From: Planctomycetota bacterium
GTDB taxonomy: Bacteria; Planctomycetota; Planctomycetia; Planctomycetales; Planctomycetaceae
Reading direction: 5' to 3'
Length of the DNA stretch: 39,012 nucleotides
NCBI GenBank assembly: GCA_027623235.1
Contig: JAQBVJ010000068.1
Location: forward strand, 1 to 39,012
Shown here piece after piece: positions 20,315 through 29,913 of this stretch. A program made the position numbers and the translations under genes. The notes beneath the pieces are model-generated. The model ran no database searches. It was given only the letters and a program-made list of their open reading frames with translations, and was not told the origin of the DNA. The stretch's first letter is position 1. Each line of letters opens with the position of its first letter.

Positions 20315-21856
20315 TCAGCTCGGTGAGACAGCGATCTTTTCGACGCGGGAGATCCATTCCTCAAGGCGCGCATCGCTGAGGCCCGTGTCACGCTGCACGA
20401 CCAGTTTTGCGTTCTTCTTCAGCGATGGGATCGTCGCCTGGACTTCGAGCCGCCCGTTTTCTTTGTACGTAAAGATGACGTCGACGTGAGTTCCCTTTGG
20501 CAGGCCCTCGGGCAGATCGCGGACGACACACTCGCCGACCGGGGTTGAGTTCTGACCCGTCGCGCTGCCTCCCTCGATGACAGAGACCTTGACGCTCGTC
20601 TGTCCGTCGCGAGCCGTTGAGAACCGTTTGCCTTTCGTCACAGGCAGGGCCGTGTTCGCCGGGACGACGACTCCGTTTCGAGGGCGACCGGTTTTTGTGT
20701 CGGTGCCGAGAACTCCCAGGCTGTGCGAGTTCACATTCTGAACGGTCATTCCGGAGATCCCTCCGGTCTGCCTGGTCATCAGCACTCCTGCGTACAGCGC
20801 TGCTCCGTGCGCAACGGCCTCGTCAGTCGAGACGGTACGATCGAGCTCGAAGCCAAACTCCTTCTGCAGAGTGGAATCGACCATCGGCATGCGCGTCGAG
20901 CCGCCAACAAGCAGGACGCGCGTCAGGTCGCTCAACTGCAACCCGGCCTGGCGGACGACGGAGCGAATCGTAAAGACGGTTCGCGTCATCAGGTCCGCTG
21001 TTTTCTCCTCAAGCAGCTCACGCGAAATCGGCACGCGCAGTGAGTAGCCCGCATGGTCGACCGGAAACGTCGTTTGCGTTCGGTGAGTCAGCGCGCGTTT
21101 GACGTCTTCTCCGATCCGCTTCAGCCGCTGGACGCCGGACGGCTCACTGCGCGGATCCTGACCGTGTTTTTCGATGAACTGGTCGCAGGCGTAATCGATA
21201 AGCCGCTGGTCGAAGTCGATGCCGCCCAGGTGAACGTCGCCGCCGGTGGCCAGCGTTTTGAAGTCGCTTCCGCAAATCTCCATCACCGTGACGTCGAACG
21301 TGCCGCCACCGAGGTCATAAACGAGCACGCGTTCGCTGCGTTCCGCCTTGCCCTCTTTGCTGAGAAAGCCCTGCTGAAATCCATACGCGATCGCGGCCGC
21401 GGTCGGCTCATTAATAATGTCCAGAACGTTGAGTCCGGCGAGCCGTCCGGCATCCTGAGTCGCCTTGCGCCGCGGCTCGTTGAAATACGCCGGCACCGTG
21501 ATCACGACGTCCCGCATCTCGCCGTATCGTTCCTCGTAGTCCACTTTGAGCTTTTTCAGAACCAGCGACTGGATCACTTCCGGAGGGTACAACTGCCCGT
21601 GAATCGTCCGGTGGTAGCCGTCGTCGCCCATGTCGCGTTTGGCGAAATCGGCGAAACCTTCCGGCTCGAGGTACGCCGCGTTGCGGGCCTCGGTGCCGAC
21701 GATGACGGAGCCTTCTTCAAACAGGACGGCGCTGGGCGTCCATCGCTCGCCGGCGGCATTCGTGATCGTCTCGGGGTTTCCGTGACGGTCGACGCGCGCA
21801 ACGACTGAAAAGGTCGTTCCCAGGTCGATTCCGATTGGCGTCTGCGTGGAGCTCAT
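20315..21856 (-). CDS. Short Hsp70 (DnaK-like) chaperone lacking the lid
   Basis: A 513-residue Hsp70 homologue. The nucleotide-binding domain shows phosphate-1 motif IGIDLGTTFSVVA, LDIINEPTAAAIAYG, phosphate-2 VLVYDLGGGTFDVTV and adenosine motif VLLVGGSTRMPMV. A beta substrate-binding domain follows (about 375-510, with LPVTKGKRFSTARDGQTSVKV). The alpha-helical lid of a full DnaK (about 610-640 residues) is missing, as is the C-terminal tail. It is therefore a specialised paralogue and not the housekeeping DnaK; no grpE or canonical dnaJ is nearby. It is divergent, 179 bp apart, from a membrane protein with a DnaJ-like N-terminus, a likely partner. No CIRCE element is visible upstream. Confidence 0.9.
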   Translation of the reverse strand: MSSTQTPIGIDLGTTFSVVARVDRHGNPETITNAAGERWTPSAVLFEEGSVIVGTEARNAAYLEPEGFADFAKRDMGDDGYHRTIHGQLYPPEVIQSLVLKKLKVDYEERYGEMRDVVITVPAYFNEPRRKATQDAGRLAGLNVLDIINEPTAAAIAYGFQQGFLSKEGKAERSERVLVYDLGGGTFDVTVMEICGSDFKTLATGGDVHLGGIDFDQRLIDYACDQFIEKHGQDPRSEPSGVQRLKRIGEDVKRALTHRTQTTFPVDHAGYSLRVPISRELLEEKTADLMTRTVFTIRSVVRQAGLQLSDLTRVLLVGGSTRMPMVDSTLQKEFGFELDRTVSTDEAVAHGAALYAGVLMTRQTGGISGMTVQNVNSHSLGVLGTDTKTGRPRNGVVVPANTALPVTKGKRFSTARDGQTSVKVSVIEGGSATGQNSTPVGECVVRDLPEGLPKGTHVDVIFTYKENGRLEVQATIPSLKKNAKLVVQRDTGLSDARLEEWISRVEKIAVSPS

Positions 21857-22035
21857 CGCGTCTCAAGGTCCGCGTTGCAAATCTCTGGACGATCCAATCC
21901 GCCCTGACTTTCTCAACGTTGCCGCAGCGCGGTAGTCTGTCCTCGTCGTGGCTCGTCGGAATCCAGTGTGACGATTCGCCGGGAGCAATGCACGCGCTGG
22001 AAACGCGACACGACCTGGACTGAATTGACATTGGC
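21857..22035. promoter_or_regulatory. Divergent promoter region, Hsp70 / J-like protein
   Basis: The 179-bp spacer must carry promoters for both divergent genes. I see no CIRCE inverted repeat, no sigma54 signature and no confident sigma70 pair. The plus-strand start at 22036 has only weak ribosome-site character. Confidence 0.5.
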
Positions 22036-25000
22036 ATGTCGGAATTTGACCCGTACCGCAAGTGGCTTGGTATTAAGCCCGAAGAACAGCCGCCGAATCA
22101 TTATCGGCTGCTTGGAGTTTCGCTGTACGAAGACGACCCGGACGTCATTGACGCGGCGGTCGAGCAGCGCGTGACGTTTCTGCAGACGTGCGCCAGCGGG
22201 CCGAACCTGAAGCACTCGCAGCAGATTCTGAATGAGGTGGCCGAAGCGCGGAACGTGCTGCTCAATGAGGAGCAGAAAGAAGCGTACGACGACGGGCTGA
22301 AAGCAAAACTTGAAGCGGAATCTGCAGCTTCGGCGGACGCCGAGGGACCTTCTGGCGAAGACCAGCCGACCGACTCGAAAACGAAACGGAAACGCGTCCT
22401 GCCGGCGGGCACGAAGTCCGCTGAGGCGGCTACCGATTCCGAGGGCTTTCCGGGCGCTCGTTCAAAGCTGGCCGGCAGTGTGGCGGCTCAGTTCCGTCTG
22501 CGGCGAAACCGCTCGACCGGCCTGGCTCTCGCCGTGCTGTTTGGTGTCGCGGCAACGGTTGGTCTGCTCTGGTGGCTGCTGAAGGGCGACGGAACGGAGA
22601 CGCTTGAGGAGCTCGCGCAGGAGGGTGTTCCGGGAATCACGGACCCCGGCCCGAAAGATTCCGGAAGCGGAATATCCGGAACCGTTACGACTGGCGAAAC
22701 CTCAACCGGTGGCAACCCGGTAAAAGGCTCGACCGGTGAGGCGACGACTCCGCCGGACTCAACGGGGACTGGAACGACGAAGACGAATCCTGATCCGAAG
22801 ACGACTCCGCGAGAAACCACCGGAGAAACCACGACGGTTGGCTCGCCGGCCACAAAAGCGGCGCGCGATGCAGGCCGGATCGCGGCACGGGAATCGGGGA
22901 TCGCAGCGCAGCTCGCCGGCCACACGTCCGCCATCACAGCCGTCGCGATTTCCGGTGACCTCAACACGGTGGCTTCCGCCGGAGAAGACGGCACGGTGCT
23001 GGTCCATTCGCTCGCCGATTCCGACGGGATCGTCGATCAGTTCAAAGTGAAAGGCCCGCCCCTGGGCGTCTCGTTCAACTCGCAGGGAAGCCGCATTGCC
23101 GTCCTAACCGCGAACGCGATTACGTTTCGCGACTTTCGTGAAAAGAAGCTCGCCTGGCAGGATGGGCCGCATCCGGATGCCAAATACACGAGCATCGCTC
23201 ATCGTTCCCTCACCCCGTTTTTTCTGGTCGGTCACCTCGACGGCAATTCCGTCCTGCGAGGCTACGGCGAGTACTTCAATGCGGGAGGTCGACCACCACT
23301 GGCCGGACACACTGCTCCCGTGACGAGCGTCGCCGTGTCGGCCAGCGGACGAATTGCCGTGACCGCGTCGGAAGACAAGACGCTGCGAGTCTGGCACGTC
23401 GAGTCAAAAGCGCAGCTCGACGAATTCCGCATTGAGGTCGTTCTGAAGAAGGTCGCGATTTCCCCGGACGAACGACGGATCGTGGCGATCAGCGAGCTCG
23501 GTCTCCACACCTGGGATCTGCACAACAACCTGGAAAACCCGGTCGTGCCCGTCCACGATGGCCTGGTGTCCGATGTCGCGTTGCTGGGCGACCAGCCGTT
23601 CGCCGTGACGAGCGGTCTTGACGGGACGATCCAGGTGGTCGATCTTGAAACTCTGCTGCCGACTCTGACCCTGTCGACATCCAGCAAGGCGACTCGCCAC
23701 CTGGCCGTTACTTCCGATGGAGTGGCTGCGGTGACGGCGGGCGTGGCTGACGGAGACAGCAGTCCCAGTCAAAAAGTTCTGGTCTGGCGACTGCCGGAGT
23801 CGACGTCCTTTTCGTTCGGCCGACTTCTGGTGCCGGACGACCTGCTCGCTCATGTCGATTTGAAACGGGACATCGTGCAGGGCACCTGGACGCACAAGGA
23901 CGGCCTTCTCGTTTCCGGCACGGATCAATTCAGCGAGGTTCACGTGCCCGCGACCGTCCCCGAGGAATACACGCTCGACCTGCGAGTTCGCCGCACGGAC
24001 GGGTCGGGGCTGCTTCGGATTTACCTGCCGTTCCAGGATACGGTTGGGTCGCTCGTCATTAACGCCGACCGCGGACACGTCTCCGGGCTGGAGTACATCG
24101 ACGGCGTGGGTGTTGAAGACAACGGGACCGGCTTTCGTCGCCGATACATCGTCAGCTACAAGCAGGAGCACACGATTCGTGCGACTGTGACGAAAGAGGG
24201 CATCAAGGCGTCGGTCGACGGTACCGTTCTATTTGACTGGAAGGGAACTTCGAAGCAATTGTTCTGCGACCTGAAACGGGATCCCGACCTGCCGGTCGTT
24301 CGGGAAATCCGTCTCGTGACCAGCGGAGCACAGTACGCGTTTTCGAGCATTCAGCTGCTGCCTCCCGGTGGCGAACCGACGACAGGTTCGACTCCGCCTC
24401 TCGCGATCGTGGAACGGATTGCCGCTCCGGCCGACGCCGAAATTCAGACCGAGATCGCAAAGATTCGAGCCGACCTGGCCGGCGCCTATGCTGACACGAA
24501 GAACCGTCCGACTCTGATCGCTCAGCTGATCCGAATGGCCAACGAGGCAAAGGACGCCCCGGCGACTCAGTGCGCGGCCTGGAGCGAAGCGGCATCAATC
24601 GCCTCGGAAGGTGGCGATGCGACGCAGGCCTTCCTCGCGCTGGACCGATTGTCGGATCGCTTTGACGGTTCGTTTTTTGAGCTCAAAGAAAAAGTCTTTT
24701 CGACGCTGCTGAAAAAACGCGACGGACCGACGAGTGCTCAGCTGGCTCTGTTCGGCTTCAGTTGGGCGGAAGATCTGATCGATGGCGAGCAGTTTGATGA
24801 AGCCGCGTCGGTTCTCAGTCGGACTCGGAGTGTCACCATCCGACTGAACGACGCGAGGTTGCGCGAGCTCGCTGACTACCTCACCACGAGAATCCGAATT
24901 TTGTCTCGCGGATTTGCGGTGGCGAAGGACAGCGCCGTGAGGCTCAGTCGAGATCCGGACGATGCGGCCGCGGCCGAAGTCGTCGGGCGGTTTCGCTGTT

Positions 25001-25611
25001 TCACCGTCGAGGACTGGGAACGCGGCCTGCCGCTGCTGGTCAGCTCAAAAGACGCAACACTCAAGCAGCTTGCCGAGCAGGACCTGACTCAGCCGACAGC
25101 TCCCGATGAGCAGGTCGCCCTTGCGGATGCCTGGTGGGCCTACTCGACGAAGCAGCCGGTAGGCGATCGCGACGCGATCCGTCGGCGTGCCGGGGTCTGG
25201 TACATCCAGGCGATTCGAAGCCTGCCTCAGATTCGTCAGGCGGAAGTGCGGCAGAAAGAATTGAAAGTCCCCTCGGAGTCGGCCCACGTCTCGATTGCGG
25301 CGCAAGTTGATGCCGGTGATTCGATTACCATTCGCCGCGACGGGGCCGTGTGGAAGTCACCTCGCAGCGACCCGGCCAATGTTCACATCAACAAGTTTCC
25401 CTGGGACGTCAAGGCGGACAATTCGCTGCCCAATCGGGGAGCCACGCGGTTTCTTCCGCATGGCATCCATTTTGGCCGGGTGCGGCTGCAGAAACTCCAG
25501 GGGCAAGTGGACGTAAATCTGAGCGTTTCCGGCGACGAGATCATTCTCAAATTCAACGATGACAGCAGTGGAGCAGGCACGTATCAACTGCTGCTCAGTT
25601 TTGGGTCGTGA
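22036..25611 (+). CDS. J-like domain / membrane / WD40 / lectin-like multidomain protein
   Basis: A 1191-residue protein. Residues 4-92 form a DnaJ-like helical domain of the kind seen in planctomycetes (NHYRLLGVSLYEDD..., EAYDDGL), but with no HPD motif. After a charged linker comes one membrane helix (about 158-185), then a Thr/Gly/Pro-rich tether (185-280). WD40 repeats follow (about 290-590), with LAGHTSAITAVAI and LAGHTAPVTSVAV as clear blade openings. A beta-sandwich region (about 605-775) resembles LamG/DUF1080 lectin-like folds. A helical region possibly TPR-like (about 808-1080) precedes a C-terminal beta domain (1085-1191). The cytoplasmic J-like head with an external propeller and sandwich suggests a transmembrane scaffold. 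It is divergent from the lidless Hsp70, an obvious candidate partner. It overlaps the 3' end of the convergent anti-sigma gene by 17 bp. Confidence 0.85.
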   Translation: MSEFDPYRKWLGIKPEEQPPNHYRLLGVSLYEDDPDVIDAAVEQRVTFLQTCASGPNLKHSQQILNEVAEARNVLLNEEQKEAYDDGLKAKLEAESAASADAEGPSGEDQPTDSKTKRKRVLPAGTKSAEAATDSEGFPGARSKLAGSVAAQFRLRRNRSTGLALAVLFGVAATVGLLWWLLKGDGTETLEELAQEGVPGITDPGPKDSGSGISGTVTTGETSTGGNPVKGSTGEATTPPDSTGTGTTKTNPDPKTTPRETTGETTTVGSPATKAARDAGRIAARESGIAAQLAGHTSAITAVAISGDLNTVASAGEDGTVLVHSLADSDGIVDQFKVKGPPLGVSFNSQGSRIAVLTANAITFRDFREKKLAWQDGPHPDAKYTSIAHRSLTPFFLVGHLDGNSVLRGYGEYFNAGGRPPLAGHTAPVTSVAVSASGRIAVTASEDKTLRVWHVESKAQLDEFRIEVVLKKVAISPDERRIVAISELGLHTWDLHNNLENPVVPVHDGLVSDVALLGDQPFAVTSGLDGTIQVVDLETLLPTLTLSTSSKATRHLAVTSDGVAAVTAGVADGDSSPSQKVLVWRLPESTSFSFGRLLVPDDLLAHVDLKRDIVQGTWTHKDGLLVSGTDQFSEVHVPATVPEEYTLDLRVRRTDGSGLLRIYLPFQDTVGSLVINADRGHVSGLEYIDGVGVEDNGTGFRRRYIVSYKQEHTIRATVTKEGIKASVDGTVLFDWKGTSKQLFCDLKRDPDLPVVREIRLVTSGAQYAFSSIQLLPPGGEPTTGSTPPLAIVERIAAPADAEIQTEIAKIRADLAGAYADTKNRPTLIAQLIRMANEAKDAPATQCAAWSEAASIASEGGDATQAFLALDRLSDRFDGSFFELKEKVFSTLLKKRDGPTSAQLALFGFSWAEDLIDGEQFDEAASVLSRTRSVTIRLNDARLRELADYLTTRIRILSRGFAVAKDSAVRLSRDPDDAAAAEVVGRFRCFTVEDWERGLPLLVSSKDATLKQLAEQDLTQPTAPDEQVALADAWWAYSTKQPVGDRDAIRRRAGVWYIQAIRSLPQIRQAEVRQKELKVPSESAHVSIAAQVDAGDSITIRRDGAVWKSPRSDPANVHINKFPWDVKADNSLPNRGATRFLPHGIHFGRVRLQKLQGQVDVNLSVSGDEIILKFNDDSSGAGTYQLLLSFGS

Positions 25612-26092
25612 TGAATTCCCGTTCCTGCGGATTCTCCGATTCCGGGAACGGCGGTTTGTCGGCGGACTGGTCCTGCAGCCGAAACTGCAGGGCAATCAGG
25701 TTGCCGTGTTCATTCCACGAGACTTCGTCGACGAAATGCCGAATCATCGCAAGGCCACGGCCACCGGGTCGGATACGATTTGCGGGTCGCGTGGGATCAG
25801 CAACGTCATGTGGAGAGAATCCTGCTCCACAATCGGAGACCTCGACAGTCACCTGGAAGCCGTCTCGGTGCCAGGCGACGCGGACCGGCAAATTCGACTG
25901 CAGTCGATTGCCATGCACAATCGCATTCATCACGGCTTCATGCAGCGCCAGTTGAACGGCCACCCGCGTTCGATTTGACAGGCTTGAGTCCAGGATCGCC
26001 CCGCAGACTTTCACCACAGCGTAATGGCATAATGAGGGATCACTGTGGATTTCAAACTGACCTGACTGGTGCGAAGCAGCATGATCGTGCAT
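25595..26092 (-). CDS. RsbW-like anti-sigma regulatory factor (Ser/Thr protein kinase, HATPase)
   Basis: A 165-residue protein of the GHKL ATPase family used by anti-sigma factors such as RsbW and SpoIIAB. The N-box reads ALHEAVMNAIVHGNR (E52, N56), D87 lies in DCGAGF, and the G-box reads GGRGLAM (about 110). Such proteins bind a sigma factor and phosphorylate an anti-anti-sigma partner, or act in related partner switches. I chose the ATG at 26092 because AAGGA-type sites precede it. A GTG/ATG-rich upstream extension to 26173 looks non-conserved. No STAS-domain partner, sigma factor or PP2C phosphatase is adjacent, so the target is unknown. Its 3' end overlaps the convergent WD40 gene, so the two transcripts overlap antisense. 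Confidence 0.88.
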   Translation of the reverse strand: MHDHAASHQSGQFEIHSDPSLCHYAVVKVCGAILDSSLSNRTRVAVQLALHEAVMNAIVHGNRLQSNLPVRVAWHRDGFQVTVEVSDCGAGFSPHDVADPTRPANRIRPGGRGLAMIRHFVDEVSWNEHGNLIALQFRLQDQSADKPPFPESENPQEREFITTQN

Positions 26093-26429
26093 TCCTTTTC
26101 CTTTTCTTTCTCTGGGAAGTCCGAATTCCGAGGACCACGCAATCAGCGAGGCTTTCGATGCGGAACACATCAACGAGTCATCGAGTCATCAAAATGGCCT
26201 CACATGCTCGTCGCCGGAAATTTAGGATGCGGCCATTAAGTTGCCTGTGGCGTTCTCGTTAAGAATGTCTGTGTTTTTCGAGTCTGTTGCGAAATTGACT
26301 GCCGCAGCTGATTCTGAGTTGACTCAGGTCTCCGCCGGATAGAATGCCCATCAACGGATTGTGCGTTTTTGGAAATTCCCTGCAGGAGACGGATCACTGC
26401 ACGGAAGCCCGTCTTGTGACTGAATTCAA
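26093..26429. other. 337-bp intergenic region upstream of the clpX unit
   Basis: No gene is seen. It separates the anti-sigma gene (minus) from the SHOCT-like gene (plus) and should hold promoters for both. TTGACT occurs twice (26295-26300 and 26319-26324). The second is followed 15 bases later by TAGAAT; see the promoter entry. The region is less GC-rich than the flanking genes, as expected for a promoter region. Confidence 0.5.
26319..26345 (+). promoter_or_regulatory. Candidate sigma70-type promoter for the clpX unit
   Basis: TTGACT (26319-26324) and TAGAAT (26340-26345) match -35 and -10 consensus at five of six positions each. The 15-base spacer is shorter than the preferred 17. It lies about 85 bases before the GTG at 26430. 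This is a sequence match only. Confidence 0.35.
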
Positions 26430-26768
26430 GTGCCCAATTCACCAGACACTTTCTGGCGCCTGCTTACAGAAGGCGCATCCCATTACGCCGCGACAATCCT
26501 GTCAATCGGCGTACTCGCGGGGATCGCGCTGTGGCTGCGATCCTGGTATCGCGAAGATGACGGTACTACCGAGGACGCTCACGATTTTCTGCTGCAATTC
26601 AAGGAACTGAAGCGTCAGGGTGACCTGACGGAAGATGAATACCGATCCATCAGGAGTCGCCTGACCGGTGACCGTACGGATTCCTCAACACTTGCCACGG
26701 ACGGTTCGGCAAAGTCTGGTTCTGCAGACTTTGACGGGCAGCAGGATGCCACCCTTCAGGAAACCTGA
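26430..26768 (+). CDS. Small membrane protein with SHOCT-like motif
   Basis: A 112-residue protein with a single membrane helix (about 19-37, TILSIGVLAGIALWL) and a short helical motif LLQFKELKRQGDLTEDEYRSIRSRL that resembles the SHOCT (short C-terminal) domain. An Asp/Ser-rich tail follows. The start is GTG at 26430; an in-frame stop lies just 9 bases upstream, so no longer start exists, and no clear ribosome site is visible. It precedes clpX by 116 bp on the same strand and may share its transcript. SHOCT-like helices are usually appended to membrane or protease-associated proteins; its function here is unknown. Confidence 0.75.
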   Translation: MPNSPDTFWRLLTEGASHYAATILSIGVLAGIALWLRSWYREDDGTTEDAHDFLLQFKELKRQGDLTEDEYRSIRSRLTGDRTDSSTLATDGSAKSGSADFDGQQDATLQET

Positions 26769-26884
26769 CGGGACTGACTGAAAACCAGTCAGTTTCGGGC
26801 AACGAGTCGTAACGAAGTGACCCCTTGCCTGACGGTTTGCGACATCGCACCTGGATCGAGATTGGCACCGTTGAAGGAAAATGT

Positions 26885-28156
<1,272 letters not shown>

Positions 28157-28182
28157 TTGCTGCTCGACGCCCACTAATCTCG

Positions 28183-28214
28183 AAAGCCCGCTGCAACCTG
28201 CAGCGGGCTTTTTT
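28183..28214 (+). terminator. Intrinsic terminator of clpX
   Basis: AAGCCCGCTGCA and TGCAGCGGGCTT form a perfect 12-bp stem with a 3-base loop (a thirteenth A-T pair extends it at the base), followed by T residues. It lies 27 bases past the clpX stop. Because the stem is flanked by A's on the other side, it may also work on the minus strand. Confidence 0.95.
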
Positions 28215-28216
28215 CG

Positions 28217-28237
28217 CAGGTCAGGCTGGGCCTGACG
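28217..28237 (+). repeat. REP-like palindromic repeat, copy 1
   Basis: The core GTCAGGC-TGG-GCCTGAC is a perfect 7-bp hairpin. A second copy of the same sequence, inverted, is at 28265-28287. Together they fill the gap between the convergent clpX and sulfatase genes. The sequence resembles short palindromic repeats scattered in planctomycete genomes; this is from memory, not a search. Confidence 0.75.
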
Positions 28238-28264
28238 TAGTCATTCGAACTTCTTCAGCGAGTC

Positions 28265-28287
28265 CGTCAGGCACAGCCTGACCTACG
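28265..28287 (-). repeat. REP-like palindromic repeat, copy 2 (inverted), overlapping the sulfatase stop
   Basis: Core GTCAGGC-ACA-GCCTGAC with the same flanks as copy 1 but in opposite orientation, 27 bases away. Its GTAGGTC end supplies the TAG stop codon of the sulfatase gene (28283-28285). A pair in this arrangement resembles a BIME and could fold as one long stem in RNA from either side. Confidence 0.75.
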
Positions 28288-29725
28288 AAGGGGCGGCATC
28301 CGGGCCGACACTCGCGAACCGCATCGAGAAATAGTGCGATTCCAGAATCGCCCGGTCGCCGGTGTCGCGAACGCGCCGCCAGATTTCCGCCATCATTAAC
28401 TCGATACGAGACCGCTGCTCCGGTTCTTCGATCCTGTTCCGCGTTTCGGCTGGGTCATCCTTCAGGTTGTAGAGCTCGTCAAAGTCAAAACCGTTGAAGA
28501 CGAATTTCCAGTCGCCCTGCCACAGAACCCGCTGCATCAGTGGAAACCGGGTCCCGTGATATTCGGCGTAGCCCGTTTCAAATTCCGGATGAACGACTTC
28601 CGGTGAGGCGAGCACTTTGCAGAACGATCTCGAATCCGCCGCCTCAAAGGGTTCCGCTCCGCCGAGCTCACAAAGTGTCGCGCCGAGGTCGGCGATGCTC
28701 ACCTGCGCGGTGCATTCCGCTCCTTTCGCGATTCCCGGCCCGCAGATGATCAGCGGGATGCGGTAAATTTCTTCGAACGCGCCGAAGTTGTGAGCGTCGA
28801 ACCCGTGAGCTCCGACGTACCGGCCGTGATCGGCGACGAAAATGACAACCGTGCGGTCCAGCTTGCCGGAGTCTTCGAGCCGACCGACCAGGCGACTGAC
28901 AAGCGAGTCCACTTCCGTGATCCGCCCGAAGTAGCACGCGCGGGCCGCCTGCCAGTGCTCGATGCTGAGCGACCGGCCAATCTCCTGCTGACGCTGATAC
29001 ATGTTCGGTCGGTCGGACATGTCGTCGAAAAAGTTCTGAGGAAGCGGGATCGCCGCCGGGTCGTACCGCTCCCAGGTTTCGCGACCGACGATGAGTGCCT
29101 CGTTCGGCTCCGAAAAACTGACGCAGCAGCACCACGGATCGTCACTTCCCTTTCGGCTTTCGAGAAAACGCTCGGCATCGAGAATCGTCGGCCCCGGGTA
29201 GCGCTCGTCGATCGGCGTGTCGGTGACTCCCCAGTGCAGGATTCGGCGATAGCCACGCGGCCCTTCGATGTAGCCGCAAAGAGACTCATCGAGCTCAAAC
29301 GTCGCCGGCCCCTGATCGCCCTTGCCAAGATTGTTCAAATGGGCCGCGCCTTTGACGACGCTCTCCTGCCACCCGAACTGACTGACATTCTGGCTCCGTT
29401 CGACATGCCACTTTCCGAAGTAGCCGGTCCGGTAACCAGCGTCGCTCAGCTTCTGCGCAAAGTGAGGATACTCGGCCCGCAGGACACACTGATCGGCATC
29501 CCGGCCGTGCTCGACCTCAAGCACCCCGTGATTGTGAGGCAGCATCCCGGTCAGCAGGCTCGCGCGGGCCGGCGAGCAGGTTGGGCACGTCGTGTGAGCA
29601 TTCCGGAATCGCACGCCACGTTTCGCCAGCGCGTCCAGGCCCGGCGTCAGACACGCGTGGCGAGGGTCGACAGTCTCGGCCTGCATCCCGTCGGCAATGA
29701 CCAGAAGAATGTTGGGAGTACTCAT
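28283..29725 (-). CDS. Sulfatase (formylglycine-dependent, type I)
   Basis: A 480-residue arylsulfatase-family hydrolase that cleaves sulfate esters. The formylglycine motif is C50-S-P-A-R54 within CPTCSPARASLLTG; C50 is oxidised by a sulfatase-modifying enzyme coded elsewhere. Other conserved elements are NILLVIAD at the N-terminus (the usual second Asp is replaced by Gly), GYFGKWH, and FVADHGRYVGAHG with metal-binding Asp-His. No signal peptide is obvious, so it may be cytoplasmic or exported by another route. AGGA precedes the ATG at 29725; a GTG at 29728 is an alternative. Its stop lies within a palindromic repeat. The divergent neighbour starts 188 bp upstream. Substrate unknown; sulfated polysaccharides are typical for planctomycetes. 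Confidence 0.93.
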   Translation of the reverse strand: MSTPNILLVIADGMQAETVDPRHACLTPGLDALAKRGVRFRNAHTTCPTCSPARASLLTGMLPHNHGVLEVEHGRDADQCVLRAEYPHFAQKLSDAGYRTGYFGKWHVERSQNVSQFGWQESVVKGAAHLNNLGKGDQGPATFELDESLCGYIEGPRGYRRILHWGVTDTPIDERYPGPTILDAERFLESRKGSDDPWCCCVSFSEPNEALIVGRETWERYDPAAIPLPQNFFDDMSDRPNMYQRQQEIGRSLSIEHWQAARACYFGRITEVDSLVSRLVGRLEDSGKLDRTVVIFVADHGRYVGAHGFDAHNFGAFEEIYRIPLIICGPGIAKGAECTAQVSIADLGATLCELGGAEPFEAADSRSFCKVLASPEVVHPEFETGYAEYHGTRFPLMQRVLWQGDWKFVFNGFDFDELYNLKDDPAETRNRIEEPEQRSRIELMMAEIWRRVRDTGDRAILESHYFSMRFASVGPDAAPS

Positions 29726-29913
29726 CACAGAGTTCCTTGTCCTGAGACCTGCTGGCTCGAACGGTCAGGGAGAGAAACGCGGTTCGTATCGGCGGCACGC
29801 GTGAGGTTGGGCCTCGTTCCGGTTATGCTGAAAACCGTCGAGATGGACCTCACATCTGCCCCCTGGTTTTTGAAACGCCCCGTCGGCGATCTGGACAGGA
29901 ACGGAACAGACCG

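Noticed and set aside
21857..22035. CIRCE heat-shock operator upstream of the Hsp70 gene
   Set aside because: The TTAGCACTC-n9-GAGTGCTAA pattern is not present.
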